DNA of 64,000 bases. Origin: Bdellovibrionota bacterium. Lineage in GTDB: Bacteria; Bdellovibrionota; Bdellovibrionia; Bdellovibrionales; JAMPXM01. The position numbers and the translations under genes were made by a program. Below, piece by piece: positions 9,071-17,029 of this stretch (position 1 is the stretch's first letter; the number at the start of each line of letters is the position of its first letter). A model generated the notes under the pieces. It was given only the letters and a program-made list of their open reading frames with translations. It was not told the origin of the DNA and ran no database searches. The stretch spans positions 1 through 64,000 of the forward strand of contig CAUJGS010000033.1 in assembly GCA_963170185.1 (NCBI GenBank). The letters are read 5' to 3'.

Positions 9071-9127
9071 ACGTTCAACGCGGTACCATGCTTTGTGCGT
9101 AAGGCCAAGGAATGTATGGAGGATAAA

Positions 9128-9865
9128 ATGCGTATCGCACTTATTATGATGATCGGTATTCTGACAGGTTCTTTCGCTTCGGGGGAGCAGGCGGCAACAG
9201 GCCTCCAGGTTCAAAGCACTGCAAAAATCTACGATTTGAAAGATCGGTCGAAACACCTCTACAACTTCAAAAACGAGATCGAAATCTCTGGCGACACAAA
9301 GAAGATGGTTGCCACTTACACGGATCTCGACGGCAAGCTTTTGGTACATGAGACGACGGTTTTAAAGCAGGTCGACGGCAAAGAAAGCTTGGTCTCTTAC
9401 GATCTGGATCACAAACAAATGGGAGCCACGGGAAAGATCGAAGTTCGTGATGGCAAAGCGCATTTTACCTACACCAAAGATGGCGAAACGAAGACGGCTA
9501 GCGAGAAAGTCGGCGATGATTTCGTCATTTCGACGATGATCGTGGGTTTTCTTGGTCGCAATTGGGAGAAAATCAAAAAGGGCGAAACTCTTAAAGTGCG
9601 ACTCGGTGTTGTTGATCGCCGAGAAACTGTGGGATTTAGCTACAAGAAAGAGTCCGAGTCCGCAGATGGTGTGAAAGTCAAAATGCGCCCTTCGAGCATG
9701 ATTATCGCCGCGATCGTGAATCCACTGATTTGGACTATGGAGCCAAACGGCGGCTTCTTAAAAGAGCTCGAGGGACGTTCGCCTGTGAAAACAGCCGAGG
9801 GTGACAAGTTCAAAGATTTCGACGGTTACACCGTTTACACTCAAGGCGCGCTAAAGGCGCAGTGA
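9128..9865 (+). CDS. Exported protein of unknown function
   Basis: A 245-residue protein with a signal peptide ([19 protein letters not shown], likely cleaved near SGEQA). The mature part alternates charged and hydrophobic residues, as in all-beta periplasmic proteins, and has no cysteine. A GGAGGA ribosome site at 9118-9123 selects the ATG at 9128 over the earlier one at 9095. Its 3' end overlaps the convergent pterin-synthase gene by 25 bp. No family is recognised. Confidence 0.75.
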   Translation: MRIALIMMIGILTGSFASGEQAATGLQVQSTAKIYDLKDRSKHLYNFKNEIEISGDTKKMVATYTDLDGKLLVHETTVLKQVDGKESLVSYDLDHKQMGATGKIEVRDGKAHFTYTKDGETKTASEKVGDDFVISTMIVGFLGRNWEKIKKGETLKVRLGVVDRRETVGFSYKKESESADGVKVKMRPSSMIIAAIVNPLIWTMEPNGGFLKELEGRSPVKTAEGDKFKDFDGYTVYTQGALKAQ

Positions 9866-10572
9866 TGCTCGAGATCGCAAAGCAAGACCGAAGTTCCTAG
9901 CTGCTTTGCGAGCTTCATGGCCAAACTAGGAAGTGTTTCCGCAAGTTTGGCACTTTCTTCGACGAGAGATCTGATTTGAGGATCGCTTTGCAGAGGCTCA
10001 CCGTGTGTAGCCTCTTTTTTTTCGCCAAGTTGAATCTTCAAAGAGAGCGGTCGGCCTTTTGTGCCCAGGCGTACGCCTTGTGCGATTTTATTCTGTTTAA
10101 CATAAGACTTCTTCTCCAAGCCGAGCTGAGCTGACGCCTGTGTCGGATTTATTCCAAAACTTGAGGCAAGATCCGGCATCTCCCACACTAAAACTCCGGA
10201 TGGCGAGGCTTGGGAGTTCGCTTTTGGCCACGCGTTTTGGAGTTCCGACCAGATTTGAAGCGCGAGATTTTCTGTCGTCGAGATTTTCTGTCCGATTTGA
10301 AAAACGGGATGAGTGTAGGAAAGGTGTTTGTGGTCGTAGAGGTCACATATGGCGTCCATTGTTTGCTCGGCCGTGGTCTTAAACTCTTGAAAAAGAGCCG
10401 GCGTCATTTCGGCAATTTGCCAAGAGAAATCGATTTCGTAATTGTGGCCATGGCCATATTCGGAATAACACTTTCCAAACTGCGCTTGGTTTTTCCCCGT
10501 CGTCCACTTTGGTTGGTTGTAGAGATGCGCGGTTGAAACAAGTCTTCGAAATGAGACCAAGCACTTGTTCAT
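9841..10572 (-). CDS. 6-pyruvoyl-tetrahydropterin synthase/QueD family protein with a C-terminal extension
   Basis: A 243-residue member of the PTPS/QueD superfamily. Zinc ligands are His16 (STAHLY), His41 and His43 (GHGHNY). The catalytic Cys35 lies in FGKCYSEYGHGHNY, DHKHL follows at 80-84 and TTENLA at 99-104. The GKC-x4-GHGHNY layout is closer to animal-type pyruvoyl-tetrahydropterin synthase than to the CxxxHGH of QueD. The core ends near 135; about 108 more residues follow with no known domain, while family members are usually 120-150 long. Its ATGA start overlaps the stop of the upstream SDR gene. A tetrahydropterin role is suggested, but queuosine-type synthesis is not excluded. Confidence 0.82.
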   Translation of the reverse strand: MNKCLVSFRRLVSTAHLYNQPKWTTGKNQAQFGKCYSEYGHGHNYEIDFSWQIAEMTPALFQEFKTTAEQTMDAICDLYDHKHLSYTHPVFQIGQKISTTENLALQIWSELQNAWPKANSQASPSGVLVWEMPDLASSFGINPTQASAQLGLEKKSYVKQNKIAQGVRLGTKGRPLSLKIQLGEKKEATHGEPLQSDPQIRSLVEESAKLAETLPSLAMKLAKQLGTSVLLCDLEHHCAFSAP

Positions 10573-11372
10573 ACCAGTGAGATTCCGCCATCGACTGGAA
10601 TCAGAGTGCCGGTGATCCATTCGGATCCTGGGCCGGCAAGGTGCCATACCATGCTGGCCACTTCGTGTGGCTGTCCGATACGACCCAGCGGCTGCATGGG
10701 AGCCAGTACTTTGAGGGTGTCTTCTTTATTGGAGGCTGTGTGAAATCCATGAATCGGCGTATCGATGATTCCGGGGCAAACCGCATTGGCTCGCACTCCG
10801 TCGATGGCGCTTTCCAGTGCAAATGTTTGAACCCAGTTATTGAGCGCGGCTTTGGAGGCCGCGTACGCGCCGGTCTCTTTGACCGGGCGTAAGCCCAGCG
10901 TGGAGCTTACTGCGATCATTGAACCGCGGTTTTGTTTGAGACATGGGTAAAGGACTTGAGTCAGTCGAATCACCGCGAAGAGATTGATCTCAAAGATGCG
11001 ATGCCATGAAGTGTCGGTGGACTGTAGGGACGAAGCGCGCTCGTAAATCCCGGCATTGTGAATCAGGCATTGGATTCGGTTGGAAACGTTTTCGTTCGCT
11101 TTCAACCAGCGACTAAGAGTCGAAACCGAGTCGGGGTCGGCGATATCGAGAGAAAGCGTCGTGAGAGCGTCACTGGGTTTACCGGTTTGCGCAGATAGGC
11201 GTTTGGCTGTTTCAGTCAGAGCCTCTTGTCGGCGACCTACCAGTACGAGATCCCAACCTTCTTTGGCAAAGCGCTCGGCGATCGCAGCGCCGATACCGGA
11301 GCCAGCTCCCGTGACAAATGCCACGGGAGTTGATTTGTCGTTTCCCGCAGGATTCGACTTAAAGACCGACAT
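10569..11372 (-). CDS. Short-chain dehydrogenase/reductase (possible pterin reductase)
   Basis: A 267-residue NAD(P)-binding Rossmann enzyme. TGAGSGIG binds the nucleotide, HNAG is the central strand motif, and Ser (AVSSTLG) with YAASK form the catalytic set. The end VDGGISLV is typical of classical SDRs. It lies between the histone gene (TAATG, 1-nt overlap) and the PTPS-like gene (ATGA, 4-nt overlap). In tetrahydrobiopterin synthesis a sepiapterin-reductase SDR acts directly after PTPS, so the coupling hints at that role; by sequence alone it could be any SDR. Confidence 0.85.
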   Translation of the reverse strand: MSVFKSNPAGNDKSTPVAFVTGAGSGIGAAIAERFAKEGWDLVLVGRRQEALTETAKRLSAQTGKPSDALTTLSLDIADPDSVSTLSRWLKANENVSNRIQCLIHNAGIYERASSLQSTDTSWHRIFEINLFAVIRLTQVLYPCLKQNRGSMIAVSSTLGLRPVKETGAYAASKAALNNWVQTFALESAIDGVRANAVCPGIIDTPIHGFHTASNKEDTLKVLAPMQPLGRIGQPHEVASMVWHLAGPGSEWITGTLIPVDGGISLV

Positions 11373-11581
11373 TAGAAGTCGTATCCACGAACAGTTTTGC
11401 GTCCGTTGTCTTTGCAGCGACCGACAGCTTCGCCAATCATCGCGTGAACTTTTGCGCTGAGTGCGTCGACAACATCGCTAGAGACGTTGCAGCCGTGCTT
11501 GCGGATAGCGTCTTTCATTTTGCTTGCGATGATGAGGACTTCGCCTTTTGACGCTTTTTTGCCTTTGCTCTTTTTTGCCAT
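11372..11581 (-). CDS. Small bacterial histone-fold DNA-binding protein
   Basis: A 69-residue basic protein with a single histone fold. After a lysine-rich tail (MAKKSKGKKASKG) come helix 1 (EVLIIASKMKDAIRKHG), the long helix 2 (SSDVVDALSAKVHAMIGEAVGRCK) and the loop RKTVRGYDF, which matches the RKT[VI]xxxD motif of archaeal histones. Helix 3 is almost absent because the chain ends at Phe69. Bd0055 of Bdellovibrio bacteriovorus is a known DNA-binding histone of this size. An AGGAGGGG ribosome site sits before the ATG. It is the first gene of an operon with the SDR and PTPS-like genes. Two cysteines (31 and 56) are unusual for a histone. Confidence 0.85.
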   Translation of the reverse strand: MAKKSKGKKASKGEVLIIASKMKDAIRKHGCNVSSDVVDALSAKVHAMIGEAVGRCKDNGRKTVRGYDF

Positions 11582-11634
11582 GTTCCCCTCCTAGGGTCGT
11601 TGTATGGGACATCGTTTTAAATAAACGAGATCCC

Positions 11635-11664
11635 ATTCTCAGAAGGGGGTCGTACCTAAGTCAA
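11635..11664 (-). promoter_or_regulatory. Possible sigma-70 promoter of the histone operon
   Basis: On the minus strand TTGACT (11664-11659) and GAGAAT (11640-11635) are separated by 18 bp, upstream of the histone gene. The -35 is near consensus, the -10 is weak. This 100-bp gap is the only non-coding space before the operon, and the upstream HD-GYP gene ends at 11682, so an independent promoter here is likely. Confidence 0.4.
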
Positions 11665-11681
11665 GAGGGGTAAGCGGGGTA

Positions 11682-13373
11682 TTAGGCGGCTTTTTGCGGA
11701 CGCATGCCGAGCGCCGAGCGCCAAACTTCTGCTTCGACGAAGATTTTAAGCAGATCGAGATCCAATTTTCCGCTGCGCCCTTCCATAAATAAGATGTCGA
11801 TGGCGCGTTCGGGTTGGACAGCCGGCTTATACGGACGATCCATCGAAGTCAGGGCGTCGTAGATATCAGCGATCGTCATGAGTTTTGATTGAAGCGGGAT
11901 ATGCTCGGTCACAAGACCGCGTGGGTACCCCGACCCATCCATCTTCTCATGGTGCGAGTAGGCGATGTCCGGAACGCTTCCCAAGTCCTCGGTCCATGCG
12001 ATCTGACGAAGGAAATGGTAGGTGTGTGTGACGTGGCTTTCGATTTCTTTTCGTTCCGCGTCGGTGAGAGTCCCTTTGGGAAGCGAAAGTTTGACGATTT
12101 CGTCGGGGGTCAAAATAGCCTGCTCGATTTCTTGCGATGTGCGATTGATCCAGGTCATGAGGCTGATGATATCAAAGTCACCGGCGATAACCTGCGGCTG
12201 ATTCGCTTTCACGATGGAGAGACGGACTTGTTGAAGCTGTTTAGCGAAATCATCGATCTTATTGGCGACTTTGAGCGCGTACTCTTTGGGGGATTCCACC
12301 TTGATGCCGCGATCGATCAATCCGAGGAGTTCCTCGGCGGAGTTTTTCCAAACGGTCATTTCTTGCTTGGCGCGCACGGTCTCAAGGCGGTTGAGAATGG
12401 TCTCCATCTCGTGTGGATAGAGTTTCAGCTGTTTTGAAAGAACCGATTCACGCACGCCGATTTTCCCGAAGTCGTGAAGCAGAGAGGCGTAGCGGAGTTC
12501 ACGAATCTGAGCGTCGGTGAAAAAGACATTTTTAAAAGAACCCGATTCCGTTTGGTGGACGGCACGAGCGAATTCAACAGTGAAGACGGCAACGCGGTCG
12601 CTATGACCACTTGTCGAAGGATCTCGCGATTCAATCGCCGTAACAGAGGCACGGATGAAGCTTTCGAAAAGATTTTCGATATCTTCGGTCAGTTTGGCGT
12701 TCTCAATCGCCACCGAGGCCTGAGAGGCGAAAGCCGCCATAAGTTCTTCGTCGTCCTCAGTGAACGCCATCACGTCGGACTTTTCGATCACTTTGTTTTT
12801 ATCAAGCTGGCCAGGGCTTCCCGGTTGCAGCTTGTTGATGATCTGTAGAACGCCGCGAACTTTTTCGTTGGAACTCGTCATTGGAACGGCAAGCATGGAA
12901 ACCGTGTTGTAGCCGGTTTCGATATCGACTTCCTGATTAAACTTCAGTTCGGAATCCGGTGACAGTGCATAACAATCGTCGATGCGAACAGCTTTCCCTT
13001 CGAGCGCGACCCAACCGGCGATGGAGGACTTTTCGAGTTCGAGAATTTTGTTCTGGTACGTTCGGCCTGATCGACGATTCGTTGAGCGATGAAAGCGAAG
13101 CACTGGAATGTACTTGGCTTGCGTGTTTGCCACGGAATCGATCTTGATATTCTCGGTCAGGAAGATGCTTGCCGCGTCGGCGCCAGTCGCATCGAGTGCA
13201 CGGTCGATAATGATGTCGAGAATGCGGCTGATATCTTTCTCGCGGGTGAGAGAAATCCCAGTGTCTATCAAAGAACGATAACGATTGAGGCGATCGCTTT
13301 CGGAAACCGAAAGTCGCTGCTCGTTATTGGCTTTAGATCCAATCTTTTGATTGGCCTGAGGTTTTCGACTCAT
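11682..13373 (-). CDS. GAF domain HD-GYP phosphodiesterase
   Basis: A 563-residue signalling protein, predicted to break down cyclic di-GMP. A GAF domain spans about 35-230 (ADAASIFL, SSIAGWVALEG, SMLAVPM, GVLQIINK). The HD-GYP domain follows: HSDR at 257-260, the metal pair His300-Asp301 in LLHDFGKIGV, HHE at 474-476 and DGSGYP at 479-484, then ADIYDALTS. All signature residues are present. About 115 extra residues, mostly helical, lie between the HD and GYP parts (about 315-430); normal spacing is much shorter. No membrane segment is seen. It is a single gene whose own promoter should lie in the 89-bp gap upstream. Confidence 0.88.
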   Translation of the reverse strand: MSRKPQANQKIGSKANNEQRLSVSESDRLNRYRSLIDTGISLTREKDISRILDIIIDRALDATGADAASIFLTENIKIDSVANTQAKYIPVLRFHRSTNRRSGRTYQNKILELEKSSIAGWVALEGKAVRIDDCYALSPDSELKFNQEVDIETGYNTVSMLAVPMTSSNEKVRGVLQIINKLQPGSPGQLDKNKVIEKSDVMAFTEDDEELMAAFASQASVAIENAKLTEDIENLFESFIRASVTAIESRDPSTSGHSDRVAVFTVEFARAVHQTESGSFKNVFFTDAQIRELRYASLLHDFGKIGVRESVLSKQLKLYPHEMETILNRLETVRAKQEMTVWKNSAEELLGLIDRGIKVESPKEYALKVANKIDDFAKQLQQVRLSIVKANQPQVIAGDFDIISLMTWINRTSQEIEQAILTPDEIVKLSLPKGTLTDAERKEIESHVTHTYHFLRQIAWTEDLGSVPDIAYSHHEKMDGSGYPRGLVTEHIPLQSKLMTIADIYDALTSMDRPYKPAVQPERAIDILFMEGRSGKLDLDLLKIFVEAEVWRSALGMRPQKAA

Positions 13374-13462
13374 CTCTTGGACATATCGAACTATCCTTGA
13401 AAAACGATGAGTCTAGCTGATGAATTTCGCTAGGAAACACACGGGAATTTGGTCATTTCAGA

Positions 13463-15067
13463 TCATTTTGATTCGATCTTTCGATATTTCAAGAGACCAA
13501 GGTCTAGCTGATTAAGAGGCGTGAGGACCCAGTTTTCGAACTCGGGTTTGGCCAGAATGGAAAAGTGAATCTGTCCAAGGGGAATGATAGCTGCCTCATC
13601 AATCAGAATTTTTACCCCCTCCATACAGAGCTTGCGGCCGGCTGTCGAAAGCGGTTGCGCCGTCTGACGCAGTCGTCGAACAGTGTCTTCGTACTTCGCG
13701 TTCTCAAAACGAATATAGTTTTCGCCATCACCCTTCGTGAAGATTTCTAGGGCAGCCAAACAGCTTGCGCGATCAAGCCCGACACCTTTTCGGAAGATTG
13801 CCGGTGGGTTGTTCTTCAGCTGATTGACGTACACGCCCTGTTCTGTGGGCTTTAGCTCGACCTGAAATTGCAAATGGGTTTTCCACTGCGCTTGCACCCA
13901 CTCCATGCCTTTTTGAATATCGTCCCCGCCGAGTTTTGAGAACCCGAGAGGGAGCCGGCGTCCACGCCATTCCGGCGAGACTTGCGCAAATTCCTTTTTT
14001 GCGGATTCGAGATCGAATTCGTGGCAGGGAACCGTCGTCATCCACTCGGGCAAAATGCCAGGACAGCCAGGTATACCGAGTGCCGAATACAACCGTTTGA
14101 GTTCCTCGTAGCGAAGTGCTTTGGCCAAGGCTTGTCGCAAACTTTTTTGTTCGTTGAGTTCGGGGCCAAAGCCAAGATAGTCGAAACGAATGACGGGGAT
14201 CTGATGCAGCTCGGGTGAGCTCTGCCAGGTTTTTAAATAATGTGTAGGAAGTCGTCTTAAGAAGGAGAGCGTTCCCTCGCGATACAGATTGAACGCGGTT
14301 TCGTCGTCATCAATAATCAGGATTTCGACGATGGGTCGACTAAGCGACGCCGACTCTTTTCGTACACCGTCGTAATGCGGATTCGGCGCGAGGCGGATTC
14401 GATCTGCCTTGGACCAGTCTGAAACCAGGTAGGGGCCGGAAACGGGAATGGTTTTTCCAGCTTGAGACACCGTTTTAAAGGCCTCGCGATGCAACTCAAA
14501 TCCTGTGCGAGTGACTGCTAATACCGGGTGCGCAAGCTTTGAAAGGAAGTCGGAGTCTTCTTCTGCCAAATCGATTTCAAGGCGGCGGCTGTCGAGTGCC
14601 CGAATGCCAAGAGCTGATGGCTCTTTTATGCCACGATGTGCCTGCACGGCGTTTTGCACATTCGCGAGGATTTGAATGCCAACACCTTTTACGTCCTTTG
14701 CGACAAGGCGGCGCCACGAGAGAACGAAATCCTCGGCCGTAAGAGGCGCGCCGTCGCTCCACTTCGCGGTTTTTTTGAGTGCGCAGCGATATTTCTTTTT
14801 TCCGACGAGACGGCAAGACTCGGCGATTTCCGGTGTCGGTTGTCCGGTGCTGGAGAGCGTGTAGAGGCCGCGATGGATATTCATCAAGAAGTAGTTGGAC
14901 TCTGATGAATTGATACGGGCTGGATCGGCATGAGAAGGTTCGGTTGAGAGATTGAAACGAAAGACAGCCGGTTGGTCTGGTCGAGTTTGTTGCTGTGAGA
15001 AGGCGGCCATGGCGGCCGTAGAAATGGCGAAGAATACGGCGAAATTCAAATAGGCGTGCGTTCTCAT
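13463..15067 (-). CDS. Oligopeptide-type substrate-binding protein (SBP family 5)
   Basis: A 534-residue exported protein with a signal peptide ending near MAAFSQQ. Family 5 binding-protein landmarks are present: FNLSTEPSHADPARI, the MNIHRGLYT strand, AKWSDGAPLTAEDFVLSWRR and VSGPYLVSDW. Such proteins deliver peptides to Opp/Dpp-type ABC importers. No permease or ATPase gene lies next to it, so it is an orphan in this window. It is divergent from a lipoprotein gene across a 103-bp gap that holds two palindromes. Confidence 0.85.
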   Translation of the reverse strand: MRTHAYLNFAVFFAISTAAMAAFSQQQTRPDQPAVFRFNLSTEPSHADPARINSSESNYFLMNIHRGLYTLSSTGQPTPEIAESCRLVGKKKYRCALKKTAKWSDGAPLTAEDFVLSWRRLVAKDVKGVGIQILANVQNAVQAHRGIKEPSALGIRALDSRRLEIDLAEEDSDFLSKLAHPVLAVTRTGFELHREAFKTVSQAGKTIPVSGPYLVSDWSKADRIRLAPNPHYDGVRKESASLSRPIVEILIIDDDETAFNLYREGTLSFLRRLPTHYLKTWQSSPELHQIPVIRFDYLGFGPELNEQKSLRQALAKALRYEELKRLYSALGIPGCPGILPEWMTTVPCHEFDLESAKKEFAQVSPEWRGRRLPLGFSKLGGDDIQKGMEWVQAQWKTHLQFQVELKPTEQGVYVNQLKNNPPAIFRKGVGLDRASCLAALEIFTKGDGENYIRFENAKYEDTVRRLRQTAQPLSTAGRKLCMEGVKILIDEAAIIPLGQIHFSILAKPEFENWVLTPLNQLDLGLLKYRKIESK

Positions 15068-15077
15068 GAGTCATCAA

Positions 15078-15113
15078 TCTCATAATGAGACATTTCGATC
15101 AAGATCTCGAAAT
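15078..15113. promoter_or_regulatory. Two palindromes in a divergent promoter gap
   Basis: TCTCAT-A-ATGAGA at 15078-15090 and ATTTCGA-8 nt-TCGAAAT at 15092-15113 are perfect inverted repeats, side by side in the short gap between the binding-protein gene and the divergent lipoprotein gene. They look like operator half-sites, but no cognate regulator can be named. Confidence 0.4.
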
Positions 15114-15170
15114 AAGTCATAATATGTCGGAGAATATCCGATAGGGAATGTAGAGGGGGCCAGATAGCCT

Positions 15171-15704
15171 ATGGGCGAGCCGGCGATGTTGAATAAAAAG
15201 AGTATCAACTACAAGCGCGGCGGATTTGCGGCCTTTATTCTGGTCTCCGTGCTTTCGCTCTTTCAAAACTGCGGAACTTACGAACCACTGCTGAATCCGC
15301 TTTATGATCGTGAACTTCTCTCTTCGTGTATCGGTCCCACGTGTCAACGCGATCTCAATTTTTTGAGTCTCTATGTTGGCAATCCGGATCCGATTTTAAT
15401 TACGCGTAACATCGAACGCGCTGTCGATCTCGGCGGGTATTGTGATTCGGCCGGTTTTCCTAGCACAAAAATCTACGTGGAGCTGCGAAGCGGAACGACT
15501 TCGGTTGTGGCGCCGTATGCTTCGATTGCTCAATGTGATTCAAATGGACGCTTTCGCGTTTTGATTGAGCTCCCTGGTACGTACAACTATGATCTCGCCT
15601 ACTCCATCGTCTTGACCTTTCGTGCAGTCGACGAGCAAGGCAATGAGTACGACCATCCCACTGGGATCAATCGACGGGAGATTGCTCTCCTGACGGCTCC
15701 GTAA
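15171..15704 (+). CDS. Small putative lipoprotein with FQNC lipobox
   Basis: A 177-residue exported protein. The hydrophobic segment FAAFILVSVLSLFQNCG ends at a single Cys, as in a lipoprotein signal, but the -1 residue is Asn and the -3 residue is Phe, not the usual [LV][AST][GA]C. The 58217-61024 lipoprotein has the same FQNC. The body has several Cys (SSCIGPTC, GYCDS, IAQCDS) and a beta-rich pattern. Starts at 15171 or 15186 are both possible; AGAGGGGG lies about 12 nt before the first. The end overlaps the convergent gene by 38 bp. Function unknown. Confidence 0.65.
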   Translation: MGEPAMLNKKSINYKRGGFAAFILVSVLSLFQNCGTYEPLLNPLYDRELLSSCIGPTCQRDLNFLSLYVGNPDPILITRNIERAVDLGGYCDSAGFPSTKIYVELRSGTTSVVAPYASIAQCDSNGRFRVLIELPGTYNYDLAYSIVLTFRAVDEQGNEYDHPTGINRREIALLTAP

Positions 15705-16959
15705 CAATAGGCTCTGTCGCAGCTTCTGGAGTCATCATCTCCGGCTTTGCCGCCGCGGGTTCGGTTTTGGGTGGGCTTGCGCCTGACTCGTCTTCTTCTG
15801 ACGGTTGTTCCGGCTCGGGTGTTGGTTTTGGTGTCGGTCGTGGTGTTGAGCGTCGCACCGGTGTCGCTGTCGGTTGCGGTTCGATCGCGGTGTCTTGTTT
15901 TTTAGGAACTGGTAGAGCTTTGGGGACGATCGCGGCGCCGAGAATCGCTTGCTCCACAAGGTCGTCGGCTTGTCTCACGCGCTCGTCTCGTTCGACAATG
16001 ATCGATTGCAGCGGAAACTTTCTGAAATAGGAGGATCGTAGCGTTTCCGGGATATCGCTTAAAGCCTCTTGATCGCGAAGAGTCGTCGCGCCGAATTTGG
16101 TGGCCTGGACAAGGGCGAGATTGCGTGCGGGGTCTAAAAGAAACCGCATGAGTTTTCTAACTCCCTCGAGGTCGCCGTCGGCCATCGCTGTCAGAGTCAA
16201 AATCCACAAAAAATATCCGCGTTCGTTGGGGCGGTCGGCAAGAGGAAGGCCGGAGAACTCCAGCGGAATGTCTTTGAATGGCGGAAACGAAAGAGACGCA
16301 TGTGAAACCAAAAAGGCGTCTAAGGGACTCGGTTCCTTCACGTTGCTAAAGAGGCTCTCGCCGTTGTTCATCGGCGAAATCGAGGGGAGGTATTTGGCAA
16401 CAAAATTGGGAGCGGGAAGATCGGAAGACTCCCCGCCGATAATAAGACCGGGCCAAACGGCGAAACGAAGCGTGCCCTTGCTGTCCGAGCCTTTGGGGTG
16501 CGCGCGTCCAAGAAGGCCCCATTGCAGTGGAGCGGTGTCCATGAGATTGCGGTCGTCGGGAAGCTTGCGAAAGTCGGGAGAGATGGAAGTCGGGAACTTA
16601 ACGCGTGCATCGAATAAGGAATGCATACGGCGTTCGTTTCTCAGGGCGCTTACCTGGTAGTGGAACAAAACCGCAGCATCGTATTGTCCAGGAGAAGACT
16701 TAAGCGCCTTTCGAATCAGAGATCCGGGAAAGGGATCTTCGTGTAAGACGACGCGAATGCGTTCTTGTTTCTGAAATTCGATGAGGAGCTTCTGCGGAAT
16801 AACACCTTGAGGAGCCAACAAGTTGAGGTCGGAGAGCGATTCAAGACGCCCTTCCTCTTCGGCACGATCTCGGATCATCTTCCAGCCCCAGAGCGCGCCG
16901 AGTGCAAAAGAACTGACGATCACGGTTACGAGCGGCCAACGCCATCGGGAAATCTTCAT
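15667..16959 (-). CDS. PotD-like periplasmic binding protein with N-terminal anchor and Pro-rich tail
   Basis: A 430-residue protein. One hydrophobic segment (about 9-26) without a clear cleavage site suggests a membrane anchor. Residues about 45-330 resemble the polyamine-type extracellular binding fold: LLAPQGVIPQKLLIEFQKQERIRVVL, then QYDAAVLFHYQVSAL and a C-lobe ending near FRKFPLQSII. The last 80 residues are a disordered tail rich in Pro, Thr, Glu and Ala. No permease or ATPase is adjacent. It overlaps the convergent lipoprotein gene. The ligand is unknown. Confidence 0.7.
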   Translation of the reverse strand: MKISRWRWPLVTVIVSSFALGALWGWKMIRDRAEEEGRLESLSDLNLLAPQGVIPQKLLIEFQKQERIRVVLHEDPFPGSLIRKALKSSPGQYDAAVLFHYQVSALRNERRMHSLFDARVKFPTSISPDFRKLPDDRNLMDTAPLQWGLLGRAHPKGSDSKGTLRFAVWPGLIIGGESSDLPAPNFVAKYLPSISPMNNGESLFSNVKEPSPLDAFLVSHASLSFPPFKDIPLEFSGLPLADRPNERGYFLWILTLTAMADGDLEGVRKLMRFLLDPARNLALVQATKFGATTLRDQEALSDIPETLRSSYFRKFPLQSIIVERDERVRQADDLVEQAILGAAIVPKALPVPKKQDTAIEPQPTATPVRRSTPRPTPKPTPEPEQPSEEDESGASPPKTEPAAAKPEMMTPEAATEPIVTEPSGEQSPVD

Positions 16960-16994
16960 GGACTCAATCTTAGGAGCCGAGGACGAGGCTGTCT

Positions 16995-17029
16995 AGTTTT
17001 ACCACCGCTTGTTGTGCGGTGGTAAAACT
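16995..17029. repeat. 14-bp inverted repeat at the end of the vWA gene
   Basis: AGTTTTACCACCGC (16995-17008) and GCGGTGGTAAAACT (17016-17029) are perfect complements with a 7-nt loop. The second arm touches the TAA stop of the minus-strand vWA gene (17031-17029). No T-run follows on either strand, so it is unlike a standard intrinsic terminator, though it may still end or stabilise that transcript. Confidence 0.6.
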
